Positions 12,372-24,706 of a DNA stretch of 64,000 nt are shown here, piece by piece. The DNA is from Gilliamella sp. ESL0405 (GTDB lineage Bacteria > Pseudomonadota > Gammaproteobacteria > Enterobacterales > Orbaceae). The stretch's first letter is position 1. Each line of letters begins with the position of its first letter. Under the pieces are notes generated by a model that saw nothing but the letters and a program-made list of their open reading frames with translations, did not search any database and had not been told where the DNA came from. The stretch is taken from positions 186,001-250,000 of the forward strand of contig NZ_CP048265.1 of the NCBI RefSeq assembly GCF_019469205.1, read 5' to 3'. A program made the translations under genes and the position numbers.

Positions 12372-12632
12372 ATGACTACTGAAGTAAAAATTCGTACTCA
12401 GCAAGGTCGTGTTATTAGCGACAAAATGGATAAATCTATTACTGTAGCTATTGAACGTAAAGTGAAGCATCCGTTATATGGTAAGTTCATTAAACGTACG
12501 ACTAAATTGCATGTACATGATGAAAACAACGAGTGTGGTATTGGTGATACTGTTGAAATTAAAGAGTGTCGTCCATTATCAAAAACCAAATCTTGGACTC
12601 TTGTTCGAATCGTTGAAAAAGCAGTTAAATAA
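12372..12632 (+). CDS. rpsQ: 30S ribosomal protein S17
   Basis: ATG 12372, one base after the rpmC stop, gives 86 residues starting [21 protein letters not shown], matching the family (E. coli 84). A start further upstream would only add MRN inside rpm[22 protein letters not shown] is highly conserved. Last gene of the S10 transcription unit. Confidence 0.98.
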   Translation: MTTEVKIRTQQGRVISDKMDKSITVAIERKVKHPLYGKFIKRTTKLHVHDENNECGIGDTVEIKECRPLSKTKSWTLVRIVEKAVK

Positions 12633-12663
12633 TCTTTATTGATTAAAAACTGTACATAATATA

Positions 12664-12690
12664 ATAAACGGCCCAACAGCCGTTTATTTT
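12664..12690 (+). terminator. Terminator between the S10 and spc operons
   Basis: Nine-base-pair stem ATAAACGGC (12664-12672) / GCCGTTTAT (12679-12687), loop CCAACA, then TTT. With the promoter that follows, it separates the S10 and spc units as in enterics. Confidence 0.75.
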
Positions 12691-12710
12691 ATGCTATCCA
12701 TTTTATTTGA

Positions 12711-13199
<489 letters not shown>

Positions 13200-13209
13200 G
13201 GAGCGGGTA

Positions 13210-13524
13210 ATGGCAGCGAAAATCCGTCGAGAAGATGAAGTTATCGTGTTAACCGGTAAAGATAAAGGTAAACGCGGTAAAGTAAGAAGTGTTTTGTCTA
13301 CTGGTAAAGTGATTGTTGAAGGTATCAATTTGGTGAAAAAACACCAAAAACCTGTACCTGCATTAAATCAAGAAGGTGGAATTGTTGAGAAAGAAGCAGC
13401 AATTAATGTTTCTAACGTCGCAATTTTTAACCCGGCTACAGGCAAAGCGGATCGCGTAGGCTTTCGTATTGAAGACGGTAAAAAAGTCCGTTTTTATAAG
13501 TCTACTAATGAATTAATCAATTAA
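13210..13524 (+). CDS. rplX: 50S ribosomal protein L24
   Basis: 104 residues, as in E. coli. The KOW motif is in [20 protein letters not shown]24 is an early assembly initiator of the 50S subunit near the tunnel exit. Confidence 0.98.
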   Translation: MAAKIRREDEVIVLTGKDKGKRGKVRSVLSTGKVIVEGINLVKKHQKPVPALNQEGGIVEKEAAINVSNVAIFNPATGKADRVGFRIEDGKKVRFYKSTNELIN

Positions 13525-13541
13525 GTAATTTGGAGTGTACG

Positions 13542-14081
13542 ATGGCGAAACTGCATGATTACTACAAAGCACAGGTAGTAAATAAACTGCAAGAACAGTT
13601 TGGCTACAAATCTGTCATGCAAGTCCCTCGGATCGAAAAGATCACCTTGAATATGGGTGTGGGTGAAGCAATTACTGATAAGAAATTATTAGATAATGCG
13701 GTTGCAGATTTAGCAGCAATCAGTGGTCAAAAACCACTTGTCACAAAAGCACGCAAATCAGTTGCTGGTTTTAAAATCCGTCAAGGGTATCCTATTGGTT
13801 GTAAAGTCACTTTACGTGGCGAACGTATGTGGGAATTTTTTGAACGTCTAGTTTATATTGCTCTTCCTCGTACTCGAGATTTTCGTGGTTTAAGCGCAAA
13901 ATCTTTCGATGGTCGTGGTAACTATAGCATGGGTGTTCGTGAACAAATCGTTTTCCCTGAAATCGATTATGATAAAGTTGATCGTGTTCGTGGTTTAGAT
14001 ATTACTATCACCACTACTGCACAATCTGATGAAGAAGGCCGAGCTTTATTATCTGCCTTTAACTTCCCATTTCGTAAGTAA
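13542..14081 (+). CDS. rplE: 50S ribosomal protein L5
   Basis: ATG 13542 (after TTGGAGTGTACG) gives 179 residues, identical to the E. coli length and starting [12 protein letters not shown]. An in-frame start at 13530 would add MECT with no better ribosome-binding site. L5 binds 5S rRNA and touches the P-site tRNA. In E. coli the repressor S8 acts on spc mRNA around this gene. Confidence 0.98.
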   Translation: MAKLHDYYKAQVVNKLQEQFGYKSVMQVPRIEKITLNMGVGEAITDKKLLDNAVADLAAISGQKPLVTKARKSVAGFKIRQGYPIGCKVTLRGERMWEFFERLVYIALPRTRDFRGLSAKSFDGRGNYSMGVREQIVFPEIDYDKVDRVRGLDITITTTAQSDEEGRALLSAFNFPFRK

Positions 14082-14092
14082 GGTAGGGCATA

Positions 14093-14398
14093 ATGGCTAA
14101 ACAATCAATGATTGAACGCGATAAGAAACGCGTAAAGCTAGCAGAAAGATATTTTGCAAAGCGTCAAGAATTAAAAGCGATTATCTCTGATCTTAATGCA
14201 TCAGATGAAGATCGTTGGAATGCAGTGCTTAAATTGCAAACGCTTCCTCGTGATTCTAGTCCATCACGTCAACGTCGTCGTTGTCGTCAAACAGGTCGTC
14301 CTCATGGCGTCCTTCGTAAGTTTGGTTTAAGCCGTATTAAGGTCCGTGAATCAGCCATGCGTGGTGAGATTCCAGGTCTTAAAAAGGCAAGTTGGTAA
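14093..14398 (+). CDS. rpsN: 30S ribosomal protein S14 (zinc-independent type)
   Basis: 101 residues, the long form typical of gammaproteobacteria. It lacks the CxxC pairs of the short zinc-binding S14. [20 protein letters not shown] is the conserved rRNA-binding core. Confidence 0.98.
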   Translation: MAKQSMIERDKKRVKLAERYFAKRQELKAIISDLNASDEDRWNAVLKLQTLPRDSSPSRQRRRCRQTGRPHGVLRKFGLSRIKVRESAMRGEIPGLKKASW

Positions 14399-14415
14399 TC
14401 AGGGGAGTGTTATAG

Positions 14416-14808
<393 letters not shown>

Positions 14809-14819
14809 GGGAGAAAAAA

Positions 14820-15353
14820 ATGTCTCGTGTTGCAAAAGCACCTGTCGTTGTTCCTGCTGGCGTAGAGGTAAAACTCAATGGTCAGGTAATTACGATTAAA
14901 GGTAAAAATGGCGAGTTATCTCGTACAATTAATAAAGCTGTTGTAATTAATCAAGAAGAAGGTCAAATTAAATTTGCACCTCGTGAAGGTTTTGCTGATG
15001 CTTGGGCTCAAGCAGGTACAGCTCGCGCATTGATTAATGCAATGGTAGTTGGTGTTACTGAAGGTTTTACAAAAAAACTTCAGCTAGTTGGTGTCGGTTA
15101 TCGTGCACAAGTTAAAGGTAATGCAATTGGTTTATCTCTTGGATATTCACATCCAATTGAACATCAATTACCTGCAGGTGTAACAGCTGAGTGTCCTTCT
15201 CAAACTGAAATCGTACTAAAAAGTGCTGATAAACAGTTAATCGGACAAGTAGCAGCAGATATCCGTGCTTATCGTCGTCCTGAACCTTATAAAGGTAAAG
15301 GTGTTCGTTACGCAGATGAAGTTGTGCGTACTAAAGAAGCTAAGAAAAAGTAA
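14820..15353 (+). CDS. rplF: 50S ribosomal protein L6
   Basis: 177 residues, as in E. coli. Two repeated alpha/beta domains; the C-terminal [16 protein letters not shown] motif binds 23S rRNA near the sarcin-ricin loop. Confidence 0.99.
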   Translation: MSRVAKAPVVVPAGVEVKLNGQVITIKGKNGELSRTINKAVVINQEEGQIKFAPREGFADAWAQAGTARALINAMVVGVTEGFTKKLQLVGVGYRAQVKGNAIGLSLGYSHPIEHQLPAGVTAECPSQTEIVLKSADKQLIGQVAADIRAYRRPEPYKGKGVRYADEVVRTKEAKKK

Positions 15354-15362
15354 GGTAACACT

Positions 15363-15716
15363 ATGGATAAGAAATCAGCTCGTATCCGTCGTGCAACTAA
15401 AGCGCGTCGTAAGATGCATGAACTACTTGCAACTCGCTTAGTAGTTCACCGTACTCCGCGTCATATTTATGCGCAGATTATCGCACCAAACGGATCAGAA
15501 GTACTGGCAGCCGCTTCTACATTAGAAAAAGCTATCAGTGAAAGTTTAAAATACACTGGAAACAAAGATGCAGCAGCAGCAGTTGGTAAAGCAATCGCAG
15601 AGCGTGCATTAGCGAAAGATATCAAAGAAGTTTCTTTTGATCGTTCGGGTTTCCAATATCATGGTCGAGTTCAGGCGCTAGCAGATGCTGCTCGCGAAGC
15701 TGGCCTACAGTTCTAA
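15363..15716 (+). CDS. rplR: 50S ribosomal protein L18
   Basis: 117 residues, as in E. coli. It has a basic N-terminus and the [24 protein letters not shown]-terminus. L18 binds 5S rRNA with L5 and L25. Confidence 0.99.
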   Translation: MDKKSARIRRATKARRKMHELLATRLVVHRTPRHIYAQIIAPNGSEVLAAASTLEKAISESLKYTGNKDAAAAVGKAIAERALAKDIKEVSFDRSGFQYHGRVQALADAAREAGLQF

Positions 15717-15721
15717 GGTAG

Positions 15722-16231
<510 letters not shown>

Positions 16232-16237
16232 TTAGCC

Positions 16238-16417
16238 ATGGCAAAAACAATTAAAATTACACAAACTCGTAGTTCAATTGGTCGCCTTCCGAAGCATAAA
16301 GCAACGTTAGTAGGTCTAGGATTACGTCGTATTGGTCATACTGTTGAGCGTGAGGACACTCCTGCTATTCGCGGTATGGTAAACCAAGTTTATTACATGG
16401 TTAAAGTTGAGGAGTAA
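16238..16417 (+). CDS. rpmD: 50S ribosomal protein L30
   Basis: A short gene of 59 residues between rpsE and rplO. It starts [18 protein letters not shown] and has [20 protein letters not shown], almost identical to E. coli L30, which has the same length. Six bases separate it from rpsE. Confidence 0.98.
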   Translation: MAKTIKITQTRSSIGRLPKHKATLVGLGLRRIGHTVEREDTPAIRGMVNQVYYMVKVEE

Positions 16418-16422
16418 TAGTA

Positions 16423-16857
16423 ATGCGTTTAAATACTTTATCTCCTGCTGAAGGTTCAAAGCATGCACCGAAACGTCTAGGTCGAGGAATCGGTTCTGGA
16501 CTAGGTAAAACTGGTACTCGTGGTGTTAAAGGTCAAAAATCTCGTTCAGGTGGCGGCGTTCGTCGTGGCTTTGAAGGTGGTCAAATGCCTTTATATCGTC
16601 GTTTACCAAAATTTGGTTTTACCTCACGTAAAGCTCTAGTTACAGCTCAAGTTCGTCTTTCAGATTTAATGAAAGTCGAAGGTGATATTGTTGACCTAAA
16701 TAGCTTAAAAGTTGCAAATGTGATCAATTCACAAATCGAATACGCTAAAATCATGTTATCTGGTGAAGTAACTAAACCAGTAACAGTTCGTGGAATTCGA
16801 GTAACTAAAGGTGCTAAAGCTGCAATTGAAGCTGCTGGCGGAAAAATTGAGGAATAA
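16423..16857 (+). CDS. rplO: 50S ribosomal protein L15
   Basis: 144 residues, as in E. coli. [20 protein letters not shown] start and the glycine- and arginine-rich extension [20 protein letters not shown] that threads into 23S rRNA are present. Preceded by GGAG and followed closely by secY. Confidence 0.99.
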   Translation: MRLNTLSPAEGSKHAPKRLGRGIGSGLGKTGTRGVKGQKSRSGGGVRRGFEGGQMPLYRRLPKFGFTSRKALVTAQVRLSDLMKVEGDIVDLNSLKVANVINSQIEYAKIMLSGEVTKPVTVRGIRVTKGAKAAIEAAGGKIEE

Positions 16858-16865
16858 TTAGAAAG

Positions 16866-18206
16866 ATGGCAAAGCAACCAGGATTAGATTTTCAAAGTAC
16901 ACGAGGTGGTAGTGGTGAGCTTAAAAGACGTTTAATATTTGTGCTTTTAGCGCTTATTGTTTTTCGTCTTGGTTCTTACATTCCCGTTCCTGGTATTGAT
17001 ACTAAAGCGTTATCGGACTTACTGACACAAGCATCAACTAATGGTATTGTGGGTATGTTCAATATGTTCTCTGGTGGTGCTTTAAGCCGTGCTTCAATCT
17101 TTGCTTTAGGGATAATGCCTTATATTTCTGCATCAATTATTGTGCAGTTATTAACAGCAATTAGCCCTAAACTAGCAGAATTGAAGAAAGAAGGTGAATC
17201 AGGTCGTAAAAAAATTAGTCAGTATACACGTTATGGAACATTAGCTTTAGCGATTGTACAGGCAGTTGGTATTGCGACTGGTTTACCGAATATTCCAGGT
17301 TATGGTCACGTGGTGATCAACCCAGGATTTTCTTTCTATTTTATTGCATCGGTTAGCTTAGTTACTGGCACTATGTTTCTTATGTGGTTAGGTGAGCAGA
17401 TCACAGAACGAGGTGTAGGTAATGGTATTTCTATCATTATCTTTGCTGGTATTGTGGCAGGTCTTCCTCATGCAATATATGAAACAATTGAACAAGCTCG
17501 TTCTGGTTCATTGCATCCGATTTTATTATTAGTGGTCGCAGCGTTAGTGGTTGGTGTGACTTATTTTGTTGTCTTTGTCGAACGTGGTCAACGACGTATT
17601 GTTGTTAACTATGCGCAACGTCAACAAGGTCGCCGTGTGTATGCCGCACAAAGTACACATTTACCATTAAAAATTAATATGGCAGGGGTTATTCCTGCAA
17701 TATTTGCTTCAACAATTGTAATGTTACCATCTATGATGGCTTCTTGGTTCCAAGGAAATGGTGAAGGATGGCGATATATTTTTGTTCTTATTGGACAATA
17801 TTTTTCCCATGATCAACCGTTATACATTATCTTTTTTGCGGTAGCGATTATCTTCTTCTGTTTCTTCTATACGGCATTGGTTTTCAATCCGAGAGAGACA
17901 GCAGATCAATTAAAAAAATCAGGTGCATTCATTCCAGGTATCCGTCCGGGTGAACAAACATCTAAGTATATTGACAAAGTAATGACACGTTTAACGCTAA
18001 TTGGCGCTATCTACATTACTTTTGTATGTTTGGTACCAATGTTTATGACAAGTGCGATGAAAGTTCCTGTCCAATTCGGTGGAACATCTTTATTAATTGT
18101 GGTTGTTGTAATCATGGATTTTATGGCACAAGTACAGACTTTAATGATGCCAAATCGTTATGAGTCAGTGTTAAAGAAAGCGAATCTTAAAGGCTACGGC
18201 CGATAA
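16866..18206 (+). CDS. secY: Protein translocase subunit SecY
   Basis: 446 residues (E. coli 443) with ten predicted membrane helices. SecY is the channel of the SecYEG translocon. The plug region follows [20 protein letters not shown], and the cytoplasmic loops carry [19 protein letters not shown] and [22 protein letters not shown], typical SecA/ribosome contacts. It is in the spc operon, between rplO and rpmJ, as in enterics. Confidence 0.99.
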   Translation: MAKQPGLDFQSTRGGSGELKRRLIFVLLALIVFRLGSYIPVPGIDTKALSDLLTQASTNGIVGMFNMFSGGALSRASIFALGIMPYISASIIVQLLTAISPKLAELKKEGESGRKKISQYTRYGTLALAIVQAVGIATGLPNIPGYGHVVINPGFSFYFIASVSLVTGTMFLMWLGEQITERGVGNGISIIIFAGIVAGLPHAIYETIEQARSGSLHPILLLVVAALVVGVTYFVVFVERGQRRIVVNYAQRQQGRRVYAAQSTHLPLKINMAGVIPAIFASTIVMLPSMMASWFQGNGEGWRYIFVLIGQYFSHDQPLYIIFFAVAIIFFCFFYTALVFNPRETADQLKKSGAFIPGIRPGEQTSKYIDKVMTRLTLIGAIYITFVCLVPMFMTSAMKVPVQFGGTSLLIVVVVIMDFMAQVQTLMMPNRYESVLKKANLKGYGR

Positions 18207-18232
18207 GTTAGCCAGAAGTTACGGAGAAAAAC

Positions 18233-18346
18233 ATGAAAGTTCGTGCTTCAGTCAAGAAATTATGCAGAAATTGTAAAATCATCAAACGTAATGGCATTGT
18301 TCGTGTTATTTGCGTTGAAGGTAAACATAAACAACGTCAAGGTTAA
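18233..18346 (+). CDS. rpmJ: 50S ribosomal protein L36 (zinc-ribbon type)
   Basis: 37 residues: [20 protein letters not shown] followed by [18 protein letters not shown]11, C14, C27 and the following H provide the zinc ligands of the C+ form. The protein is one residue shorter than E. coli L36. Last gene of the spc operon; the start is preceded by ACGGAG. Confidence 0.98.
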   Translation: MKVRASVKKLCRNCKIIKRNGIVRVICVEGKHKQRQG

Positions 18347-18371
18347 TTTATTTAGCTGTAAAGTTGAACTT

Positions 18372-18421
18372 TTGCATATTTTACTTGCCAAAGTATAGTA
18401 AAGCTGGCTAGAATAGCCAGC
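18372..18421 (+). promoter_or_regulatory. Probable alpha operon promoter with overlapping hairpin
   Basis: TTGCAT (18372-18377), 16-bp spacer, TATAGT (18394-18399) is a good sigma-70 promoter in the rpmJ-rpsM gap. An 8-bp perfect hairpin GCTGGCTA (18403-18410) / TAGCCAGC (18414-18421) lies right after it. It may terminate spc transcription, though its U-tail is poor, or form the 5' end of the alpha mRNA. Confidence 0.5.
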
Positions 18422-18434
18422 CTAAATTTATTTG

Positions 18435-18520
18435 TAAACCCGCTGTTTGAGTATCCTGAAAACGGGCTTTTCAGTATGGTGGGTTTGCTGAACATTAACA
18501 ATAAAGGAGTGCATAGTGGC
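18435..18520 (+). promoter_or_regulatory. Alpha operon ribosome-binding site RNA (S4-binding pseudoknot)
   Basis: The segment CGCTGTTTGAGTATCCTGAA (18441-18460), then AACGGGCTTTTCAGTATGG, closely matches the enteric alpha operon leader. There ribosomal protein S4 traps the ribosome on a double pseudoknot that includes the rpsM start. The GTG start at 18516 and the spacing are also conserved. S4-mediated translational repression of rpsM, rpsK and rpsD is therefore expected. Confidence 0.85.
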
Positions 18521-18872
18521 CCGTATAGCAGGCATTAACATTCCTGATCAACAACATACAGTAATTGCGTTACAAGCAATTTATGGTATCGGTAATACTC
18601 GCGCTAAGACAATTTGTGCTCAAGCGGGTATTCCTGAACATGTTAAGATCAGAGAACTATCTGAAGATCAGATTGAAAAGTTACGTGAAGAAGTCGCTAA
18701 ATTCACTGTAGAAGGTGATTTACGTCGTGAAGTAACTATGAGTATCAAGCGTTTATTAGACCTTGGTTGTTATCGTGGCATGCGTCATCGTCGTGGACTT
18801 CCAGTCCGTGGTCAACGCACTAAGACTAACGCTCGTACCCGTAAGGGACCGCGTAAGCCAATCAAGAAATAA
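18516..18872 (+). CDS. rpsM: 30S ribosomal protein S13
   Basis: 118 residues (E. coli 118), starting with GTG as in enteric bacteria and preceded by [27 protein letters not shown] start, helix-two-turn-helix region and the basic [20 protein letters not shown] tail are all typical. First gene of the alpha operon, translated from the S4-binding leader. Confidence 0.99.
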   Translation: MARIAGINIPDQQHTVIALQAIYGIGNTRAKTICAQAGIPEHVKIRELSEDQIEKLREEVAKFTVEGDLRREVTMSIKRLLDLGCYRGMRHRRGLPVRGQRTKTNARTRKGPRKPIKK

Positions 18873-18887
18873 TTGAGGTGATAATAA

Positions 18888-19277
<390 letters not shown>

Positions 19278-19302
19278 TTTTTATTAAACATCGAATGTTT
19301 AG

Positions 19303-19941
<639 letters not shown>

Positions 19942-19966
19942 AGTTTAGCACTTAAGAGAGGACATA

Positions 19967-20956
19967 ATGCAGGGTTCTGTAACAGAGTTTTTAAAACCTC
20001 ACCTAGTTGATGTTGTTCAATACAGTCAAACTCACGCCAAAGTGACTTTAGAGCCGCTTGAACGTGGTTTTGGCCATACTTTAGGTAATGCACTACGCCG
20101 CATTTTATTATCATCAATGCCTGGATATGCAGTGACCGAAGTTGAAATTGACGGTGTTCTGCATGAGTACAGTACTAAAGAAGGCGTTCAAGAAGATGTA
20201 CTTGATATTCTGCTTAATTTGAAAAAATTAGCAGTGCGTGTACATAATAAAGATGATGTAATGCTAACCTTAAATAAATCAGGTATTGGTGCAGTAACTG
20301 CATCGGATATCACTCATGACGGTGATGTTGAAATTGTTAATCCTGATTTAGTAATTTGTCATCTAACTGATGCAAATGCTTCAATTAGTATGCGTATTCG
20401 TGTGCAACGAGGACGTGGTTATGTCCCTGCTTCTGCTCGCGTTAAGTCAGAAGATGAAGAGCGACCAATCGGTCGTTTATTAGTCGATGCATGTTATAGT
20501 CCTGTCGAGCGCATTGCGTATTCTGTTGATGCCGCTCGTGTGGAACAACGTACCGATTTAGATAAACTGGTTATCGATATGGAAACCAATGGTACTATCG
20601 ACCCAGAAGAATCTATTCGTCGCGCATCAACTATTTTGGCTGAACAACTTGAAGCTTTCGTTGATTTACGCGATGTACGTCAACCTGAAGTGAAAGAAGA
20701 TAAACCGGAATTTGATCCAATCCTTCTACGACCAGTAGATGACTTGGAATTAACTGTTCGGTCTGCTAATTGCTTAAAAGCAGAAGCAGTTCATTATATT
20801 GGTGATTTAGTACAACGTACTGAAGTTGAGTTACTTAAAACCCCTAATCTTGGTAAGAAATCACTTACTGAAATTAAGGATGTACTCGCATCTCGTGGTT
20901 TATCTTTAGGCATGCGTCTTGAGAACTGGCCACCAGCAAGTATTGTTGAAGACTAA
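19967..20956 (+). CDS. rpoA: RNA polymerase subunit alpha
   Basis: 329 residues, as in E. coli. The N-terminal dimerisation domain has [20 protein letters not shown]. An acidic linker around residues 235-250 leads to the C-terminal domain ([20 protein letters not shown], then the helix-hairpin-helix [16 protein letters not shown]), which binds UP elements and activators such as CRP and NarL/NarP. Confidence 0.99.
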   Translation: MQGSVTEFLKPHLVDVVQYSQTHAKVTLEPLERGFGHTLGNALRRILLSSMPGYAVTEVEIDGVLHEYSTKEGVQEDVLDILLNLKKLAVRVHNKDDVMLTLNKSGIGAVTASDITHDGDVEIVNPDLVICHLTDANASISMRIRVQRGRGYVPASARVKSEDEERPIGRLLVDACYSPVERIAYSVDAARVEQRTDLDKLVIDMETNGTIDPEESIRRASTILAEQLEAFVDLRDVRQPEVKEDKPEFDPILLRPVDDLELTVRSANCLKAEAVHYIGDLVQRTEVELLKTPNLGKKSLTEIKDVLASRGLSLGMRLENWPPASIVED

Positions 20957-20985
20957 GATAAAATTTATATAAGAAGGATAAAGTT

Positions 20986-21372
20986 ATGCGCCATCGTAAA
21001 AGTGGTCGTCAACTGAACCGAAATAGCAGCCATCGTCAAGCAATGTTTCGTAACATGACAAGTTCACTTGTTGAACATGAAATCATCAAAACTACATTGC
21101 CTAAAGCAAAAGAGTTGCGTCGTGTTGTTGAACCGTTAATTACGCTAGCCAAAAGCGATAGCGTAGCTAATCGCCGTTTGGCTTTCGCTCGTATCCGTGA
21201 TAAAGATACAGTGAAAAAATTATTTTCAGATTTAGGCCCACGTTTTGCTACCCGCCCAGGTGGTTATGTACGTATTTTAAAATGTGGTTTCCGTGACGGA
21301 GATAATGCCCCAATGGCTTATATCGAATTAGTTGATCGCCCTGCTGTTGAAGCAGAAGCTACAGCTGAATAA
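20986..21372 (+). CDS. rplQ: 50S ribosomal protein L17
   Basis: 128 residues (E. coli 127), starting [20 protein letters not shown]. Typical last gene of the alpha operon, followed by a strong terminator. Confidence 0.99.
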   Translation: MRHRKSGRQLNRNSSHRQAMFRNMTSSLVEHEIIKTTLPKAKELRRVVEPLITLAKSDSVANRRLAFARIRDKDTVKKLFSDLGPRFATRPGGYVRILKCGFRDGDNAPMAYIELVDRPAVEAEATAE

Positions 21373-21393
21373 GATATTTAACTGTTGTGCAAT

Positions 21394-21419
21394 AAAACCG
21401 GCTTAATTGCCGGTTTTTT
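21394..21419 (+). terminator. Rho-independent terminator of the alpha operon
   Basis: Nine-base-pair stem AAAACCGGC (21394-21402) / GCCGGTTTT (21409-21417), loop TTAATT, continuing into TT. Confidence 0.9.
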
Positions 21420-21593
21420 ATCGGATGTTATATCCACAATGGTAATTGAAGCTCTTAATACTTATCCTTTTAATATAATTAATTTTGTTCTTAACTAAAT
21501 TACTTATAATTCACATAACTTTACCCAAAAATATTTACTCAACCAAATAATCGATTTAACATTACAACTCTGCATGATAAACATGATATTTGT

Positions 21594-22511
21594 ATGATAG
21601 ATCTCAAACGCAATGGTGAATGGATTTTAGTTCTGGTAACCATCTTAGCGGCATTTGGTTGGGTATGCTCTAAACAAGCTATATTAGCAATGCCACCACT
21701 GGCATTTATGGCTATCCGCTTTTTATCCGCTTCCATTCTTTTAATCCCCGTATGTTTCTACACGCATCAAGGTATTGCGTTTACCAATATTCCCAAAGCA
21801 GTATTTGCCGGCGTTTTACAGGCGACTAATACTATATTTTGGATTTTAGCAATAAGCCTTGGCGGACAACTTGGTGAAGGCTCTTTTATTATGAGCTTGT
21901 CAGTATTAATGGCGCCTATTGTCGGTTGGTTGTTCTTTAAAGAAAAACCTTTATCTATCTTTTGGATTTCGTTACCTGTTGCTGTGATTGGGCTAGCTTT
22001 TCTGAGTCTATCCAATGGGTGGCAGACGAATATCAATCAACTGTGGTTTTTTACCTCGGCCTTTGCTCAAGCAATATTTTTTATTTTTAACAGCCGTTTT
22101 GTACAAAAAATTGCTATTTTGCCACTCATTACCATTCAACTATTTTGTACCGGTTTTTGCTGTCTGATACTTTCTATCTTGTTTGAAACTTGGCCGACTA
22201 CCGTCAGTTATATAACTGTTGGCTGGATCATCGGTAGTATATTTGTTGCCACTATTCTACGTTGGGCGTTACAGCTTTTAGGGCAAAAATATGTACCGGT
22301 GGGTAATGCCGCAATTATTATGATTTTAGAGCCTATTTTTACCACCATTGCAGGGATTATCATTTATGATGAGCCAATGTCTTGGACTAAGTGGATAGGT
22401 TGCTTGCTTATTCTCATATCATTGCTAATTTATCGTGGATATGTCTTTATCCGCACCCGCCGTTCAAGCTTATACGATGTAGAACAGCGCTCAGATACAT
22501 CTAAACCTTAA
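21594..22511 (+). CDS. EamA-family (DMT superfamily) transporter
   Basis: 305 residues with about ten hydrophobic helices in two EamA repeats. The first spans roughly residues 10-140 (TILAAFGWVCSKQAILAMPP, with MAIRFLSASI after it); the second covers 150-285 and ends in a helix with EPIFTTIAGIIIYDEPMSWT, a usual DMT signature. The family exports or imports amino acids, nucleotide precursors and other metabolites; the substrate cannot be told. ATG 21594 has no clear ribosome-binding site. Its 3' end faces slyX. Confidence 0.85.
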   Translation: MIDLKRNGEWILVLVTILAAFGWVCSKQAILAMPPLAFMAIRFLSASILLIPVCFYTHQGIAFTNIPKAVFAGVLQATNTIFWILAISLGGQLGEGSFIMSLSVLMAPIVGWLFFKEKPLSIFWISLPVAVIGLAFLSLSNGWQTNINQLWFFTSAFAQAIFFIFNSRFVQKIAILPLITIQLFCTGFCCLILSILFETWPTTVSYITVGWIIGSIFVATILRWALQLLGQKYVPVGNAAIIMILEPIFTTIAGIIIYDEPMSWTKWIGCLLILISLLIYRGYVFIRTRRSSLYDVEQRSDTSKP

Positions 22512-22580
22512 ATTGAACTCATTTCACGATGAGATAAATGCTATTGAGTCAGAAAGCCTATTGGTTGATATGAAGGTCAT

Positions 22581-22823
22581 TTAGTAATGGGGTGGTTTAG
22601 TCTCTTCTGACAGACTGGCAATATTTGATGTCTGTGCGGCTTGTAGTTTTTGTGATAATAACGTTAATTGCTCTTTTAACTTACTTATATCAGCTTGAAG
22701 ATGGGTAACCATTTGATTAAGTTCTTCAATGGTGATCTCTTGAAAGGCAACTTTCGTTTCGAGCAATTCTAATTGTTGATTCATAAAATTTTTCATCAAT
22801 AAGTGGGAAATATCTGATGACAT
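22581..22823 (-). CDS. slyX: SlyX family protein
   Basis: 80 residues, mostly coiled coil, with the family hallmarks [16 protein letters not shown] and the C-terminal ETKPPHY. E. coli SlyX has 72 residues, so the true start may be the internal Met at 22796 or 22784; no start has a convincing ribosome-binding site. The function is unknown even in E. coli, where it neighbours slyD; here radC lies between slyX and slyD. Confidence 0.85.
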   Translation of the reverse strand: MSSDISHLLMKNFMNQQLELLETKVAFQEITIEELNQMVTHLQADISKLKEQLTLLSQKLQAAQTSNIASLSEETKPPHY

Positions 22824-22841
22824 TGTAAGTAAAAAAGGCGA

Positions 22842-23510
22842 TTAAATCCATCCTCGTTGTGCAAAAGAAACGTATTCACCTTTCCCAATGACAATATGAT
22901 CGATTACCCGAATATCAATTAACTCACAAGCTTGCCCTACCTTTTTTGTGACAATAAGATCAGCTTGACTTGGCGTGGCTATACCAGCCGGATGATTATG
23001 CGCTAAAATGATTGCCGCCGCGTTGTGTTGTAATGCTCGTCTAGCCACTTCACGAGGATGCACTTCAACACAATTATAGGTACCGGTAAACATCTCCTCT
23101 GAGGTGATAACGTGATTTTGATTATCTAAAAATATCACCATAAAAACTTCTCGATCTTTATTTGCGAGACGACTTGCCAAATAGTGATGGGTTAATGTTG
23201 GCGAAGTCAGCGGATTTTCGTTTGTCATTTTCACTTTAAGATAGCGATGAGATAGTTCAACAACTGCTTGTAACTGTGTATAGGTTGCGGTACCTACCCC
23301 ATGTTTGTGGCAAAAGTCTTTGTGGCTTGCATTCATGAGGTTATAGAACGAGCCAAATTCATTTAACAGTTTTTGTGATAACTCTAAAACTGGTAATTTA
23401 CGGGTGCCGGTACGTAAAAATATTGCAAGTAGTTCTGCATCACTTAATATTTCAACACCGTATTTTAATAGCTTTTCACGAGGCATTAATGTTGGAACGG
23501 GCACTGACAT
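22842..23510 (-). CDS. radC: RadC family JAB-domain protein
   Basis: 222 residues (E. coli 222). An N-terminal helix-hairpin-helix-like region (residues 1-90, MPREKLLKYGVEILSDAELLAIFL) precedes a JAB/MPN metalloprotease-like domain with the JAMM motif HNHPAGIATPSQAD at about residues 171-184. The name comes from a repair phenotype later attributed to another gene, so the physiological role is unclear. An unusual 13-bp repeat array lies just upstream. Confidence 0.95.
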   Translation of the reverse strand: MSVPVPTLMPREKLLKYGVEILSDAELLAIFLRTGTRKLPVLELSQKLLNEFGSFYNLMNASHKDFCHKHGVGTATYTQLQAVVELSHRYLKVKMTNENPLTSPTLTHHYLASRLANKDREVFMVIFLDNQNHVITSEEMFTGTYNCVEVHPREVARRALQHNAAAIILAHNHPAGIATPSQADLIVTKKVGQACELIDIRVIDHIVIGKGEYVSFAQRGWI

Positions 23511-23627
23511 AGCTAATTATTCCAATGGAAAAATTAAATTATTATTAAAAAAATTAGCTAAATAAAGATTGAATGAAAAGGATGCGATTTATTTCACAAA
23601 AAGATTAACAATTTTTCTCTTAACAGC

Positions 23628-23834
23628 CGTTTTTCTGAATTATTTTTCTGAGTCAATTTCTGAATCGTTCTTCTGAATCATTCTTTTGAATCATTCTTTT
23701 GAATCATTCTTCTGAATCATTCTTCTGAATCGTTCTTCTGAATCGTTCTTCTGAATCGTTCTTCTGAATCATTCTTCTGAATCATTCTTCTGAATCGTTT
23801 TTCTGAGTCGTTCTGCTGAATTGTTCTTCTGAGT
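23628..23834. repeat. 13-bp tandem repeat array (about 16 units)
   Basis: Sixteen consecutive units of consensus CRTTCTTCTGAAT, where R marks the alternation of CATTCTT and CGTTCTT types. Fifteen are 13 bp and one (23654-23665) is 12 bp; units 5-13 are nearly perfect and the ends are degenerate. The 13-bp period is not a multiple of three, so this is not a coding repeat. The array sits between the slyD terminator and the radC start, both on the minus strand. Confidence 0.97.
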
Positions 23835-23845
23835 CGTTTCTTGAA

Positions 23846-23872
23846 AATAGAAAAAGCGCCAACAGGCGCTTT
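23846..23872 (-). terminator. Rho-independent terminator of slyD
   Basis: Perfect 8-bp stem AAAGCGCC (23853-23860) / GGCGCTTT (23865-23872) with AACA loop. On the minus strand it is followed by a T-rich run (23846-23852). It lies 25 bp after the slyD stop and directly before the tandem repeat array. Confidence 0.85.
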
Positions 23873-23896
23873 AAAATAAACTTTCATTAAGATAAA

Positions 23897-24463
23897 TTAG
23901 TGACAACCACACCCGCCGTGACCGTCACAGCCGTCACTCTCTTCATCATCATGATCGTGACCGCCACAACCGCAACTACCATGATGATCATGTTCGTGAC
24001 CGTGAGCACCATGAATGTGACCATGAGCGATCTCTTCTTCTGTTGCTTCACGAATGGCTAACACTTCCACATTAAATTTTAAATCTTGACCGGCTAACAT
24101 GTGATTACCATCAATGGTAACGGTATCGCCGTCAATTGCAGTAATTTCAACCGGAATAGAGCCATGATCGGTATCGGCAAAAAAGCGCATGCCAACTTCA
24201 AGCTCATCAACACCGACAAAGACATCACGGGGAACATTTTGCACCAATGCATCATTAAAATCACCGTAAGCGTTGATAAGCTCAACATCAAATTTATCAC
24301 CCACTTGATGTCCTTCTAACGCTTTTTCAAAATCCGGTAATAAATTGCCTACGCCATGAAGATATTCTAGTGGGGCAACAGCGGTTGCTTCATCGACTAA
24401 AACACCGTCTTTAGTGCGAACCTGGTAAGCTAAACTGACTACTGTATTTTTTGCTATTTTCAT
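23897..24463 (-). CDS. slyD: FKBP-type peptidyl-prolyl isomerase SlyD
   Basis: 188 residues. The FKBP domain with inserted chaperone flap covers about residues 1-145 (VVSLAYQVRTKDGVLVDEA, PLEYLHGVGNLLPDFEKAL). It is followed by a long His-, Cys-, Asp- and Gly-rich tail (HGHIHGAHGHEHDHHGSCGC onward, with GCGGHDHDDEE and CDGHGGCGCH). SlyD catalyses prolyl isomerisation and chaperones Tat substrates. The tail binds nickel and other metals and serves hydrogenase maturation in E. coli. Confidence 0.97.
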   Translation of the reverse strand: MKIAKNTVVSLAYQVRTKDGVLVDEATAVAPLEYLHGVGNLLPDFEKALEGHQVGDKFDVELINAYGDFNDALVQNVPRDVFVGVDELEVGMRFFADTDHGSIPVEITAIDGDTVTIDGNHMLAGQDLKFNVEVLAIREATEEEIAHGHIHGAHGHEHDHHGSCGCGGHDHDDEESDGCDGHGGCGCH

Positions 24464-24706
24464 TTTTTCTCCAACAAACTTGTATTGAGCAAACAGCTAT
24501 AGATTTTAACGGAAAATAAAGGATAAGTATTCATAATTTTTTTATATAAATCCGATTAATTAAAATATTTAGGTTGATAAATGATAAGTCATGAATTTAC
24601 CTAAGTAACCAGATGATAGCGTGTAACCACTCAATTAGTTTTTTGATTAAATTTTGTTTGATGATAACAACTATTATTCTGAATAAAAATCAGAAAATAG
24701 ACCAAC
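24464..24706. other. Intergenic region between slyD and the fabI terminator
   Basis: A+T-rich spacer upstream of slyD (minus strand) and downstream of fabI. Apart from room for the slyD promoter, no open frame, RNA or repeat could be supported. Confidence 0.5.

Noticed and set aside
23628-23834. CRISPR array
   Set aside because: Units are contiguous 13-mers without spacers, and no cas genes are nearby.
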